Source: Paludibacteraceae bacterium (GTDB lineage Bacteria > Bacteroidota > Bacteroidia > Bacteroidales > Paludibacteraceae). Taken from it: a DNA stretch of 52,168 bases. The DNA is taken from NCBI GenBank assembly GCA_017625155.1, contig JAGALP010000008.1:1-52168 (forward strand), written 5' to 3'. Shown piece by piece: positions 38,156 through 47,609 of this stretch. The notes under the pieces were generated by a model, which worked only from the letters and a program-made list of their open reading frames with translations, was not told the DNA's origin and made no database searches. The translations under genes and the position numbers were made by a program. Positions within the stretch are counted from its first letter, which is position 1; the number at the start of each line of letters is the position of its first letter.

Positions 38156-38825
38156 GGACGCAGTAATTAGCAGAATGTTACACACTGTAACGGATCTGCG
38201 AGTGCGCGAAGCAGCCGAGGGCGAAGTAGCCAGCCGCACTATTACCGGCTATGCTATTTTGTTTAATGTGCCGTCGGCGCCGCTTTATTCCTACGACGAC
38301 GAGGAAGCGCGCGAAGTGATCGCACCAGGCGCAGTTACTAAAGAGCTGCTGGACGGCTGCGATATTAAAATGACAATGTTTCATAACCGCCAGCTGATTT
38401 TAGCGCGAAGCAAAAACGGCAAAGGTACGCTAAGCTATGGAATAGACGACAAAGGCGTATACTTTGAGTTTGAGGCGCCAAAGACAGCCGACGGCGACAA
38501 AGCCCTGGAACTGGTAAGACGTGGCGATATAGCCGGCTGTAGTTTTATGTTTACTACACACTACTACGACAGTGCCTATGTATCGCGCGACGTGCAGCGC
38601 GTAGACGGTAAAACGATAGTAACGTATACCGTAAACGTGATTACCAGCATTTACGATTTTACCCTGGCTGCGGATCCAGCATACCCAGATACTACCTGCG
38701 AGGCTGAGGCCCGCGAGCTGGTAAAAGAGCTGCGCACAGCGGTAGAACCGGAGCAACCAAAGAACGACGAAAAAATGCGTAAGCAAGTGCGCGAAATGCG
38801 CCGCGCTGCTACGCTTAAACTATAG
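38142..38825 (+). CDS. Prohead protease, HK97 family
   Basis: A 227-residue U35-type serine protease that matures the prohead. It carries TITGYAILFN, MFHNRQLILARSKNGKGTLSYG (active His), DDKGVYFEFEAP and RRGDIAGCSFMFTTHYYD (active Ser). The order portal-protease-capsid is canonical. It is closely similar to the orphan protease of element A; element A has a longer, basic C-terminal end (EIKRRNKREDAKFQIAEM). Confidence 0.95.
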   Translation: MAKNKDAVISRMLHTVTDLRVREAAEGEVASRTITGYAILFNVPSAPLYSYDDEEAREVIAPGAVTKELLDGCDIKMTMFHNRQLILARSKNGKGTLSYGIDDKGVYFEFEAPKTADGDKALELVRRGDIAGCSFMFTTHYYDSAYVSRDVQRVDGKTIVTYTVNVITSIYDFTLAADPAYPDTTCEAEARELVKELRTAVEPEQPKNDEKMRKQVREMRRAATLKL

Positions 38826-38854
38826 TATGTTTAACAGTTAAAAAGTTTTGAGGT

Positions 38855-39976
38855 ATGACAAAGACCAAAAACAAAGTGAATGTGCGCGAGTTGGCCGACA
38901 AGTACCAGGCTAACTGCGAGCGTATCGGCGCTATCGCCGACGCGTGCGAAAACGAGCAGCGCGAGCGTACCGAGGCTGAAACAGCCGAGTATGAAACACT
39001 TGCGCGTGAAAACGCCGTACTGCAAATGCGTATGCAGGCAGCAGTAGCGGAGCAGAACAGACCAGCAGAGGTAGCAAACCCCGACCAGGTTATGCGCGAA
39101 AATCTGCTTGAACGTAACCGTAAAGTAACTATTCAGTTACAGCGCGAAGTAACCCCACAGACTACCGCGGCTTTGGCTGATACTGGTATTATTCCAGTGC
39201 AGGAGCAGGAAATGATCAAGCCTATGCGTATGGGCCTTATCTGGGATAAGGTAGGCATTAACGTACGTACTGGTTTGTCTGGTAAGCTTCGCTGGCCTAA
39301 GCATACTAAGGCTACGGCGCAGTTTGCAGACGAGGGCGCGAAGCTTACCGATAGTAAGATCGACTGGAGCAAGCTTGAAACAACCGGCAAACGCTTGGGT
39401 ATCGCTATTCCAGTAACCCGCGAGGAGTTGGAGGATAGCAACGGTATCGTAGAGGGCGTTATTAGGGAGGAAATGCCCGCAGCGGTGGCAGACGCTATTA
39501 ACGCAGCGCTTTTCTGCGTAGAGGCTGGCGACAGAAAGGTATACGGGCCTTTCGTCGAGGCGGCAAAGAAGCTTACTACTTTTGCCGGAGCAGAGCCTAC
39601 ACGTAAGGAGCTTCTCAAAATGAAAGCTGCTGTAGCTAAGGTTGTGAAGCTTGTAGCACCGTGCTGGGTTATGACCGAGGATATGAAAGCTATCCTGGAG
39701 GATATTAAGGTAGACGCAGGCAGCGGCCGTTTCCTTTGCGAAAACGACCACGTACTGGGCTATCCGGTATTTGTTACCGACGCTATCCCTGCGGGCTATA
39801 TCGGCTTCGGAGACTGGAGCTACCAGGCTGCCGGCTTTTTCGGTAAAATGAACTTGGTAGCGGATCCTTATACGCTTGCACGTAACAACGCTGTAGACTT
39901 TGTGCTTAACACACGTTTCGGCACTGTTACTTTGCGCGATGAGGCGTTTGTACTTGGTAAGGTTAAAGCCGAGTAA
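38855..39976 (+). CDS. Major capsid protein, HK97 fold
   Basis: A 373-residue capsid precursor. Residues 1-100 form a helical, charged delta/scaffold domain (ANCERIGAIADACENEQRERTEAETAEYETL) that the protease would remove. The rest is the HK97 shell domain (TGIIPVQEQEMIKPMR, KLRWPKHTKATAQFADEGAKLTDSKIDWSKLETTGKRLG, VADAINAALFCVEAGDR, GYPVFVTDAIPAGYIGFGDWS). Codon use shifts here to CGT, GGT, GCT and CTT, unlike the CTA/CGC-rich neighbours, as expected for the most highly made protein. Confidence 0.95.
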   Translation: MTKTKNKVNVRELADKYQANCERIGAIADACENEQRERTEAETAEYETLARENAVLQMRMQAAVAEQNRPAEVANPDQVMRENLLERNRKVTIQLQREVTPQTTAALADTGIIPVQEQEMIKPMRMGLIWDKVGINVRTGLSGKLRWPKHTKATAQFADEGAKLTDSKIDWSKLETTGKRLGIAIPVTREELEDSNGIVEGVIREEMPAAVADAINAALFCVEAGDRKVYGPFVEAAKKLTTFAGAEPTRKELLKMKAAVAKVVKLVAPCWVMTEDMKAILEDIKVDAGSGRFLCENDHVLGYPVFVTDAIPAGYIGFGDWSYQAAGFFGKMNLVADPYTLARNNAVDFVLNTRFGTVTLRDEAFVLGKVKAE

Positions 39977-40019
39977 AAGAGAGTAAGCACAAAGGTAGAA
40001 TTATAGACGCAGTTTAATT

Positions 40020-40334
40020 ATGGCTACAGTGGATATAGCACTTTTGAAGCAGCACGTACGGGCTGACGATTTCAGCGCGGACGACGCATACCTGGCGCAC
40101 TTACTGGAAGCAGCCGAGACGTACGTATGCAGCGCCACCAACCGAACCAGCGACGAGCTGGTGCAGGCTGACGGCAAATTACCTGCTACGCTACAGCAGG
40201 CGGTTTTAATGATCGCGGGGCACTGGTACAACCAGCGCGAAGCTGTTAGCGGCGTGCAGATGGCCGAAGTGCCATATACACTGCAAGCCCTAATTAAACC
40301 GTATCGAAAATTAGTGAGCGACACCGAAGTATGA
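40020..40334 (+). CDS. Head-tail connector, gp6-like
   Basis: A 104-residue helical protein matching the HK97 gp6/SPP1 gp15-like adaptor family: VDIALLKQHVRADDFSADDAYLAHLLEAAETYVCSATN and LPATLQQAVLMIAGHWYNQREA. It forms the ring under the portal. It overlaps the next gene by 4 bp. Confidence 0.88.
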   Translation: MATVDIALLKQHVRADDFSADDAYLAHLLEAAETYVCSATNRTSDELVQADGKLPATLQQAVLMIAGHWYNQREAVSGVQMAEVPYTLQALIKPYRKLVSDTEV

Positions 40335-40651
40335 GAGCCGGCGCGATGAAATATAAATTAGAGCTGCTGAAACCTAAGCAGACGACCGACCGAATGGGAG
40401 CCGAGCGCGTGGTATATGAACCTACGCGAACCGTGCACGCAGAACGCGTAACGACCACCGGCAACCGTAGCGAGGAAGTGGGCGAACATTTCGCAGCTTA
40501 CAGCGCGCAGTTTAATATACGCGACGCGCACCCGATCGCCGAGAACTGGCGAGTACGGCAGCTGGGCGGCTATTTATACACGGTGGTAGCGATTATCCCT
40601 AATTTGGATCGCGGCTATAATACCCTGGTATGCGACCGAGTTAATGAATAG
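40331..40651 (+). CDS. Head closure protein (head-tail adaptor)
   Basis: A 106-residue beta-rich protein of the SPP1 gp16-like stopper family: YKLELLKPKQTTDRMGAERVVYEPTRTVHAER followed by short strands (WRVRQLGGYLYTVVAIIPN). The position after gp6 is standard. An internal ATG at 40,346 is an alternative start. Confidence 0.82.
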   Translation: MRAGAMKYKLELLKPKQTTDRMGAERVVYEPTRTVHAERVTTTGNRSEEVGEHFAAYSAQFNIRDAHPIAENWRVRQLGGYLYTVVAIIPNLDRGYNTLVCDRVNE

Positions 40652-40657
40652 TTACCA

Positions 40658-41188
40658 ATGGCCAGAGATATAGACTACGACGACAGAAATTTGCAGCAGC
40701 TATTTGCTGATCTGGAGCCAAAACGTAGGCTGCAAGCGGTAAAAGGTGGATTTCGTAAGGAAGCTAACCGCGTCCGCAAAACTGCAATAAATAACCTACG
40801 TAGCAGTATCCGCACTGACAAAGATCTGGAAAAGGGCGTGCGCGCTATAGTATTTAAGCGTAAAGCCGGTTTTCGGGTTACTGTAGGAACTAAAAAAGCT
40901 GGCAAAAATGGTAAGGGCGAAGCGGGATTTCATACAAACCGCCAGGGACTGAAAAAACCGATACTAATATGGGCCGAGGACGGAACCGAAGAGCGTAAAA
41001 CAAAGCCGAAGCAGGGCACGCGCAGACGTGCTGCCAGGCTGCGAGCTTCGCACCGTACCGGACGTATGAAACGATACGGTTTTATGGCGCAGACGCTAAG
41101 CAGCGTACGCGATACAGTAACTGCCGATATCCACGAAATGGTAACAGAGAACGTACAAAAAGTAGCTAAAAAGTATGGCTGTAAATAA
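40658..41188 (+). CDS. Tail completion protein, HK97 gp10-like
   Basis: A 176-residue very basic protein. RDIDYDDRNLQQLFADLEPKRRLQAVKGGFRKEANRVRKTAINNLRSSI resembles the HK97 gp10/minor tail family, which is usually about 110-170 residues. It is placed between head closure and the DUF3168 gene and overlaps the latter by 14 bp. Confidence 0.82.
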   Translation: MARDIDYDDRNLQQLFADLEPKRRLQAVKGGFRKEANRVRKTAINNLRSSIRTDKDLEKGVRAIVFKRKAGFRVTVGTKKAGKNGKGEAGFHTNRQGLKKPILIWAEDGTEERKTKPKQGTRRRAARLRASHRTGRMKRYGFMAQTLSSVRDTVTADIHEMVTENVQKVAKKYGCK

Positions 41189-41564
41189 ATCGAGCCTCAG
41201 CGCGGGCGAAATTATACGCGCTGTATTAGTTGAGGATCCGGAAGTGGCCGCCAGGACTACAAAGGTTTACCCAGTAGTAGCGGACGAAGCAAAGCTGCCG
41301 TATATCGTTTACCGACGTACCCAGCTGGAGCAGGACGCGACAAAGGGCCGCCGAGGTGCCGATACAGTAGGTATCGAGGTTATCTGCTATACTGAGCAGT
41401 ACACCCCAGGCGTAGAGCTGGCCGAAGCGGTACGCGACGCCCTGGACGGTAAGCAGGCCACAGTAGACGGTCTGGTAATGCGTAGCTGCCATTTGACGGA
41501 TAGCGAGGAAGGCTGGCAGGACGACGCCTTTATGCAGCAGTTAGTATTCACAGTTAAAATGTAA
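41175..41564 (+). CDS. Tail terminator/completion protein, DUF3168
   Basis: A 129-residue protein of the DUF3168 family: LPYIVYRRTQLEQDATKGRRGADTVGIEVICYTEQY, LAEAVRDALDG, SCHLTDSEEGWQDDAFMQQLVFTVKM. It caps the tail tube at the head-proximal end. It precedes the tail tube gene by 8 bp. Confidence 0.85.
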   Translation: MAVNKSSLSAGEIIRAVLVEDPEVAARTTKVYPVVADEAKLPYIVYRRTQLEQDATKGRRGADTVGIEVICYTEQYTPGVELAEAVRDALDGKQATVDGLVMRSCHLTDSEEGWQDDAFMQQLVFTVKM

Positions 41565-41572
41565 CAAACGAT

Positions 41573-42037
41573 ATGGTAAAAACTGGATATTGTAATGGTA
41601 GCGATATGCTACTTTACGTAGGCGGTAAGGCTATCGGTAGCTGTACCAGCCATACCACTACGTTTAACAGCGAGACCAAAGAACGCGCAGTAAAGCCCGT
41701 GGCCAGTGCAGCTATGGCAAGCGGCCTATGGAAGAAAAAAGGCGTTATCGGTTTGTCTTACTCTATTAGTGCAGAGGGTTTGGTATTCTACAACGAAACC
41801 GAATTTGGCTACAAAGCACTGGTAGCAGCGTGGAAAGCCGGTAAATCCGTAGAGGTTAAATGTATGGAGCGCGAGAGCGAAAAACCGTACCTGGCTGGTA
41901 TGTGTGTTATCGCTTCGCTGGAGCGTACAGACCCTGCGCAGGACGACAGCACCTACAGTATTAGCCTGGAGAACGACGGCGAGCCTACAACGCTGGACGA
42001 AACCGCTATTACTGAGGAAACAGGAGCAACCGAGTAA
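41573..42037 (+). CDS. Major tail tube protein
   Basis: A 154-residue beta-barrel tail tube subunit (GSDMLLYVGGKAIGSCTSHTTTFNSETKERAVKPVA, GYKALVAAWKAGKSVEVKCMERESEKPYLAGMCVIASLERT) of the siphovirus TP901/phi13 type. Position before the chaperone and tape measure genes is diagnostic. Codons shift towards GGT/GCT/GTT, suggesting high expression. Confidence 0.9.
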   Translation: MVKTGYCNGSDMLLYVGGKAIGSCTSHTTTFNSETKERAVKPVASAAMASGLWKKKGVIGLSYSISAEGLVFYNETEFGYKALVAAWKAGKSVEVKCMERESEKPYLAGMCVIASLERTDPAQDDSTYSISLENDGEPTTLDETAITEETGATE

Positions 42038-42047
42038 ATTTTAGTCT

Positions 42048-42356
42048 ATGGCTAAGATAGAAGTAACCATAAATAACGTAGCATACCCCTGCCGTCCAAC
42101 GATGGGGGCTATGCTACGTTTTAAGAAAGAGACCGGCAAAGAAGTTACCGAAATGGACGCTACCAGCTTTACCGAGCTGTGCACGTACCTATACTGCTGC
42201 GTGGCTTCGGCCTCAGCTGCTGACGGCGTACCGTTTAGTATGTCGTTAATGGATTTTGCCGACGCACTTAACCCCGACGATATGACCGCGTGGGCCGCAA
42301 AAGTGCAAGCAGATAACACCGTTACAGAGGGTGCCGAGGGCGAAAAAAAAAGTTAA
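42048..42356 (+). CDS. Tail assembly chaperone, short form (gpG-like)
   Basis: A 102-residue protein: IEVTINNVAYPCRPTMGAMLRFKKETGKEV and a helical middle (SFTELCTYLYCCVASASAADGV, DFADALNPDDMTAWAAKVQ). It ends EGEKKS at a stop just after a run of nine A (42,343-42,351), which contains the -1 slippery heptamer A-AAA-AAG. The gene sits just before the tape measure, where lambda G and its G-T fusion lie. Confidence 0.88.
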   Translation: MAKIEVTINNVAYPCRPTMGAMLRFKKETGKEVTEMDATSFTELCTYLYCCVASASAADGVPFSMSLMDFADALNPDDMTAWAAKVQADNTVTEGAEGEKKS

Positions 42357-42712
42357 AGCCTAAAGGCATTTACGATTTATTAGGTATCGCGCTGGGCTGC
42401 ATACGGCTAACGTACGACGAGTTTTGCAAAATGGATTTTGCCGAGTTTGCCGCCGTCTACAAAGCCTATGCAGAGCAGCGCGATACTGATTTTAAGGATA
42501 GATGGGTGCGTATGCGATTATTGGCGACTATCGTAATACAGCCGCATTTAGCCAAAGGTAAGAAGATTACACCGGAAAAGTTACTGCCGTTTCCGTGGGA
42601 AAAGACCCAGAAACGCAGCGCTAAAAAGGGCAAAGGCCAGGAACTGACCCCAGAACAGCAGCGTAAACGTATGGCAGAATTAGTTAAGAAATTAGGCGAC
42701 GAAATGATATAA
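42048..42712 (+). CDS. Tail assembly chaperone, long form by -1 frameshift (gpGT-like)
   Basis: At A9 (42,343-42,351) a -1 shift joins the short form to a frame continuing EKKKLKPKGIYDLLGIALGCIRLTYDEFCKMDFAEFAAVYKAYA to the stop at 42,712 (ending MAELVKKLGDEMI). The second frame has no good start of its own before 42,431 and reads as protein from the slip onwards, so it is best explained as the T domain of a G-T fusion, about 221 residues. The 4-bp gap to the tape measure supports coupling. The ratio of the two forms normally governs tail length assembly. Confidence 0.85.
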
Positions 42713-42716
42713 AACT

Positions 42717-45305
42717 ATGGCTGGTAAAAGTACAATTAGCATAACTTTTAAGCTGGACAGCGACGGCAAAGGTTTTAAGGATCTGGCCAACGACGCCGAG
42801 GGCTTAAAAAAGGTTATAACCTCAACCGTTACCGAGGCGCAGCAGCTGAAAGGTAACGTTATAAATTTTGCTGCGCTGGCTACTGGCATAGACGCGGCGC
42901 AGCGCAGCTTTAACCAGTTGCAAGCGGGTATGCAAAATTTGGCAGACGCTTACGCCGTCCAGGAAGTAAACGAAACCCGATTAGCTACCGTTATGCAGCA
43001 GCGTATGGGCGCGACGGCCGCCGAGATCCAGAGCATTAAAGACCTGGCCAGCGCCCAGCAGGAATTAGGAGTTATCGGCGACGAAGTGCAGCTATCCGGA
43101 GCGCAGCAGATCGCTACATTTTTGAACGAAAAAGCGAGCCTGGAAACTTTGCTGCCGGCTATGAATAATTTGTTAGCCCAGCAAAAAGGACTAAGCGCTA
43201 CCACGCAGGACGCTATTACTGTGGGTAACTTAATGGGTAAAGTAATGCAGGGCCAAACCTCAGCGCTTACGCGCGTGGGTATTACTTTCGACGAAGCCGA
43301 GGAAAAGGTACTGAAATACGGAACCGAAAGCGAGCGCGCGGCTATGCTGGCCCAGGTTATTACTAATAACGTGGGTAATATGAACGCCCAATTAGCGCAG
43401 ACCGAAAGCGGAAAGCAGCAGCAGTTAGCTAACCGATTAGGCGATATTAAAGAGCAAATCGGCGGCCTGGTAAATGGCGCTTTGCCGTTTGTTACGATCG
43501 CGGCGCAGTCTACGCAGGCACTGGCCAGCATTACCACACTGGTAGGCGGTATTAAAACCCTATCGACAACCTTATACGCCAGCGCTAAAGCGTTTTCAGT
43601 ATCTACCGCGGCGTTTGTTAAAAACAAAGTAGCAACCCTGGCGGCGGCAGCTGCGCAAAAGGTAGTAACCGCGGCTACTACGGTATGGACGGGCGTACAG
43701 AAGATCTTAAACCTGGTACTGACTGCAAACCCGATAGGCTTAATTATTACGGCTATCGGTGCACTGGTTACAGCCATTATCGCGGCATACAATAACTGCG
43801 AGGGCTTCCGGCAAATCGTCGATAAAGTCTGGGAAGCCATAAAGCCGCTGGCTAACGCCATTATGAACGGTTTGGCTAAGGCTTTCGAGTGGCTGGTAGA
43901 AAAGTGTAAGGAAGCCTGGGAATGGCTTAAAAACATACTGGGCCTGGGCGGTAAAAAAGTAGAGGTAGCAGTAGAGGTTAGCAAGCCTAAAGCTGCGCCA
44001 GCTATGGATCTGGGCGAAACAAAAGCGAAATACGCTAACTACACGCCAACAACAACCGGCGGCGCTACTACGCCAAAGGTAGCAGCGCCAGTATGGGACG
44101 ATAACGCCAGCACGTTAAAGGCTATTACGGGAAATATCCAGATACTGACCGATAAGCTGCAAACCGCGAGCGTAGAGGAAGCAGCCCTAATTAACCAGCA
44201 GATCGCGCACTGGAAAGCTAAAGCCGACGCGATCGAGGACGCCGGCAAAGCTGCGGAAAATAATACGCCGCTGTGGAAAGAGGACGCGGCCACCCTGCAA
44301 GATATTAACGGAAATATCCAGATACTGACCGATAGGCTGCAAACGGCTACCGTAGAGGAAGCCGCCCTAATTAACCAGCAGATCGACGCCTGGAACGCTA
44401 AAGCAGACGCGATCCAGAACGCGGGCAAAGCGTCGCAAAGCGCCATACCTGCCTGGAAAGCTGAGGCCAGCACGCTAAAAGATATTAGCGCTAATATCCA
44501 AATACTAAATAGCCAGCTGGAAACAGCGACTATCGAGGAAGCAGCCCTAATTAACCAGCAGATCGCAGCCTGGAACGCTAAAGCCGACGCGATCCGTAAC
44601 GCTGGTAAAGAAGCCGAAAAAACGGCTATGTCTACCAGCGACGGCCTACTAAAAGGCTGGGGCGCTATTAAGGGTATCGGAAATAGCGTACAGAGCATTA
44701 CCGACGCACTGAAAGGCAACGGCAACGCCTGGCAAATGGTAGTAGGTATCGTAGACGGCTTTATAGGCTTATACGAGGGTATACAGACTATTATAGGCAT
44801 TATTAACCTGCTGACCGCCGCCAGTGCCGCGCACGCTACTACTAAGGGCGTCGAAGCTGCGGCCGAGACAACCGAAGCGACAACCAGGGCGACCACAGCA
44901 GCCACCAACGCGGCAGCGTCGGCAGCTACCATTACCGCCAATAAGTTAGAAGCTGCGAGCTTTAAGGAATTAGCGGCAGCGCAGTATATGGCAGCGCACG
45001 CGTCGATCCCGTTTGCGGGCTTTGGTATTGCTATGGGCTTTACTACTGCGATGATGGCCGCAGTAACGGCCGCTGGTATTCCTATGCTGGCCGATGGTGG
45101 TATAGCTTCCGGCCCTACTTTGGCGATGGTGGGCGAATACGCGGGCGCGTCTGGAAACCCAGAAGTAATAGCGCCGCTGGATAAATTACGCGGTATGCTG
45201 GCTGAGCCTGCCGGCTTCGATTTCGGAAAGGTAAAATTTGAGATCAAAGGCCGCACCCTGGTAGGCATTATCGAAAAAGAATATAACATAACAAAGCGAG
45301 GCTAA
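42717..45305 (+). CDS. Tape measure protein
   Basis: An 862-residue helical protein that sets tail length. The N-terminal TMP-type core includes LSGAQQIATFLNEKASLETLLPAMNNLLAQQKG. Hydrophobic membrane-spanning stretches lie near 330-365 (ANPIGLIITAIGALVTAIIAAY) and 750-790 (FAGFGIAMGFTTAMMAAVTAAG). Between about 460 and 637 are three tandem 60-residue repeats. The C-terminal GEYAGASGNPEVIAPLDKL is typical of tape measures. By length the tail would be roughly 120-130 nm on the usual rule of about 1.5 angstrom per residue. Element A has no counterpart. Confidence 0.95.
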   Translation: MAGKSTISITFKLDSDGKGFKDLANDAEGLKKVITSTVTEAQQLKGNVINFAALATGIDAAQRSFNQLQAGMQNLADAYAVQEVNETRLATVMQQRMGATAAEIQSIKDLASAQQELGVIGDEVQLSGAQQIATFLNEKASLETLLPAMNNLLAQQKGLSATTQDAITVGNLMGKVMQGQTSALTRVGITFDEAEEKVLKYGTESERAAMLAQVITNNVGNMNAQLAQTESGKQQQLANRLGDIKEQIGGLVNGALPFVTIAAQSTQALASITTLVGGIKTLSTTLYASAKAFSVSTAAFVKNKVATLAAAAAQKVVTAATTVWTGVQKILNLVLTANPIGLIITAIGALVTAIIAAYNNCEGFRQIVDKVWEAIKPLANAIMNGLAKAFEWLVEKCKEAWEWLKNILGLGGKKVEVAVEVSKPKAAPAMDLGETKAKYANYTPTTTGGATTPKVAAPVWDDNASTLKAITGNIQILTDKLQTASVEEAALINQQIAHWKAKADAIEDAGKAAENNTPLWKEDAATLQDINGNIQILTDRLQTATVEEAALINQQIDAWNAKADAIQNAGKASQSAIPAWKAEASTLKDISANIQILNSQLETATIEEAALINQQIAAWNAKADAIRNAGKEAEKTAMSTSDGLLKGWGAIKGIGNSVQSITDALKGNGNAWQMVVGIVDGFIGLYEGIQTIIGIINLLTAASAAHATTKGVEAAAETTEATTRATTAATNAAASAATITANKLEAASFKELAAAQYMAAHASIPFAGFGIAMGFTTAMMAAVTAAGIPMLADGGIASGPTLAMVGEYAGASGNPEVIAPLDKLRGMLAEPAGFDFGKVKFEIKGRTLVGIIEKEYNITKRG
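44094..44630 (+). repeat. Three tandem 180-bp repeats inside the tape measure gene
   Basis: Units start at 44,094, 44,274 and 44,454. Each encodes a Trp-led helix pair with NIQIL, EEAALINQQI and KADAI conserved. Tandem units of this kind let tail length change by whole repeats through unequal recombination. Confidence 0.85.
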
Positions 45306-45309
45306 CCGT

Positions 45310-47604
45310 ATGAAGTATTTACGATATAGTGGCGAATTTCTCAGCGTGGCCGGCGTAGTCTGGCGCGCTGAGATTATGCAGGAAGCAGACGCGGCATTTG
45401 AAACCGTCGGCGTCCTGGAGTTTGACGCAGACCAGCCGCTGGTTATCGAATGGGGCCACAAAAGCAAAGAAGAAGTTATTTGCGGATCCGTGGCCACGCT
45501 AAAGATAATAAGCCCTGGCGATAGAACGTACGAAGATTTATACAGTATCGACGTCGGCCGTATACGCCTGGACGTATACCGTAACGACCGGCTGTACTGG
45601 AGTGGCTGTATAGATACAGAGTTTTACGAAGAACCATACGAGCAGGCCAACGGCTACAGCGTTATGCTGACGTTTAGCGATTTTGGCGTGCTGGATCGTC
45701 TCAAATACGAGCTGGCAGGTATGCAGACACTGGCCGACCTGGTTAGCTATTGCGTAGGCCGCAGCGGTATTATTTGCGCAGGTATCGACGACAGCCTAAT
45801 AAGCACCCAGATAAGCGCCGGCAGTGGCGCTTTGGGTTTGTCGGATCTTAAAGTGCGTAGCGACAATTTCTACGACGAGGACGGCGAAGCCTCAACACTG
45901 GCCGAAGTTATCGAGGGTATTTTACAACCGCTGGCCCTGCGTATGGTACAGCGCGCCGGTAAGGTATACGTATACGATATTAACGGCCTATATACTAAGG
46001 CTACTACAAAGCCTATCGAGTGGGACGGCGCCAGCCAGGAAATGGGCGTAGATACAGTATACAATAATGCAAAAATAACCTGGAACACCTACGCCCAGAG
46101 TGGCAACCTATCGCCCGAAAACTGCTGGAGCGAGGACGTAGCAGTGGACGCGTCTAAAATGGCGCTTAACAATGTATACGGAGGCAGCACAGCAGACGCG
46201 CAGTATTTTTCTTACCATTACAGTACGTCGTTAAATGACTGGATAGACGCTACCGACTGCGGTTTTACTATATGGCTATCGAAAAAAGGAAATAACGCCG
46301 AGCTGGTGCACAAAGACGCGCGCTATTTTAAGATAGTGCCGCAGTATGACGGCACCGAAAGCGAGGGCGTAGCCATATACTGGAAAGCTGTAGCGGGTAT
46401 TAAGGTGGGCGATAAAAATAACTGGTCTGCGAATTTCCAAAGTATGGGTTATGGCGTTACCAGTATGCCAGGTGGCCCGAACCCTGGCGCCCTGGATAAT
46501 ATAGGCGGCGTTATCTTTAAGACTACGCCAGTATGGGTACCGCCCGTAGATAACGCGGGCGATTTGTTGCTGCGCGTGCGTATGGATATGCTGATGGATC
46601 CGCGCTTCAATCCGTTTGAAAGTGCGGCTAATTTAATGGCCTATGTAGAGCAGAAAGACTGGCACAGCCAGTTTAATACCTACGGTAACTTTATCTACGT
46701 GCCGGTTACTATAAAATTCCAGCCGGACGGCAGCGATACGGTATACGTATGGAGTAACCAAAGCGAAGTAAAGCGCGCAGTAAGCAGCCCTATTACAACC
46801 CTGGCCGGAACCTACGGCAGCTGGAAAGTATACAGCGGCGACGCAAACCCTAACGCCTGGGGTTATCTGTGTTACTACGACGCCAAAGACCACGTAGACA
46901 CCAGCGGCGTACTGGGCTGGAAGATGAACCGCCCAGCGATTAACCCGCACAAGCAAAAAACCATATCTATTTTGACCAACGCCGAGGACGGCCAGTACAT
47001 ACCGTACCCGAACTACGGCGGCGGTGGCGGTAAACTTTGGGTAGAAGTACGCGACGAGGGCTGGGAAATTGTAAACGAGGGCACCGAACTATCGAAAGCC
47101 GAGAACGGGCCTAAACAGCTATGGGGTAAAATTAGCTGGATCCTTACAAAGCTGCCGGAAATAGAGATAATGAACAGCAGCCAGTTTGACCAGACAATTA
47201 ACACCGACGACGTAGAGTACGACGCCGAGATAAACAGCGCAGCTAAAGAGGCTATCGAAATAGATACGATCTGCGGCACCAGCGCTGAGGGCGTACCGAC
47301 TGCACGCGGCGCGTATTTCAACACCTCAACGGGAAAGCAGATAAAGCAGCTTACCAGGGCTGGACGTACCAGCCAGGTAGAAGATCTGCTAATAGGCACA
47401 CTTTACAGCCAATTTGCGCAGCGACGTACGACGTTAAGCGGCGAGGCAGTAATAGCAAGCGACCCGATGGAGATTTACAGCGAAGCAAACCAGGGCGATA
47501 AAAAATTTATGATCGTCGAGGACGTACAAGACGTGCGCCTGGATTGCAGCGAAGCCACCTACGTAGAGATTAGACCGGACGAGTATAAACGTAATAACGA
47601 GTAA
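45310..47604 (+). CDS. Tail-tip/baseplate structural protein
   Basis: A 764-residue homologue of the element A protein at 9758, starting 4 bp after the tape measure. The N-terminal 270 residues (GEFLSVAGVVWRAEIMQEAD, LVIEWGHKSKEEVICGSVATLKIISPGDRTYEDLYSI, CIDTEFYEEPYEQ) and the C-terminal 250 are well conserved between elements; the centre varies. No enzymatic motif is seen. It is probably a distal tail or hub protein on which fibres assemble. Confidence 0.87.
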   Translation: MKYLRYSGEFLSVAGVVWRAEIMQEADAAFETVGVLEFDADQPLVIEWGHKSKEEVICGSVATLKIISPGDRTYEDLYSIDVGRIRLDVYRNDRLYWSGCIDTEFYEEPYEQANGYSVMLTFSDFGVLDRLKYELAGMQTLADLVSYCVGRSGIICAGIDDSLISTQISAGSGALGLSDLKVRSDNFYDEDGEASTLAEVIEGILQPLALRMVQRAGKVYVYDINGLYTKATTKPIEWDGASQEMGVDTVYNNAKITWNTYAQSGNLSPENCWSEDVAVDASKMALNNVYGGSTADAQYFSYHYSTSLNDWIDATDCGFTIWLSKKGNNAELVHKDARYFKIVPQYDGTESEGVAIYWKAVAGIKVGDKNNWSANFQSMGYGVTSMPGGPNPGALDNIGGVIFKTTPVWVPPVDNAGDLLLRVRMDMLMDPRFNPFESAANLMAYVEQKDWHSQFNTYGNFIYVPVTIKFQPDGSDTVYVWSNQSEVKRAVSSPITTLAGTYGSWKVYSGDANPNAWGYLCYYDAKDHVDTSGVLGWKMNRPAINPHKQKTISILTNAEDGQYIPYPNYGGGGGKLWVEVRDEGWEIVNEGTELSKAENGPKQLWGKISWILTKLPEIEIMNSSQFDQTINTDDVEYDAEINSAAKEAIEIDTICGTSAEGVPTARGAYFNTSTGKQIKQLTRAGRTSQVEDLLIGTLYSQFAQRRTTLSGEAVIASDPMEIYSEANQGDKKFMIVEDVQDVRLDCSEATYVEIRPDEYKRNNE

Positions 47605-47609
47605 ACGAT

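Noticed and set aside
42950-43984. Long open frames on the minus strand opposite the tape measure gene (also 44,039-45,289).
   Set aside because: They are antisense shadows: Ser/Ala/Ile-rich low-complexity products created by the codon bias of the true gene.
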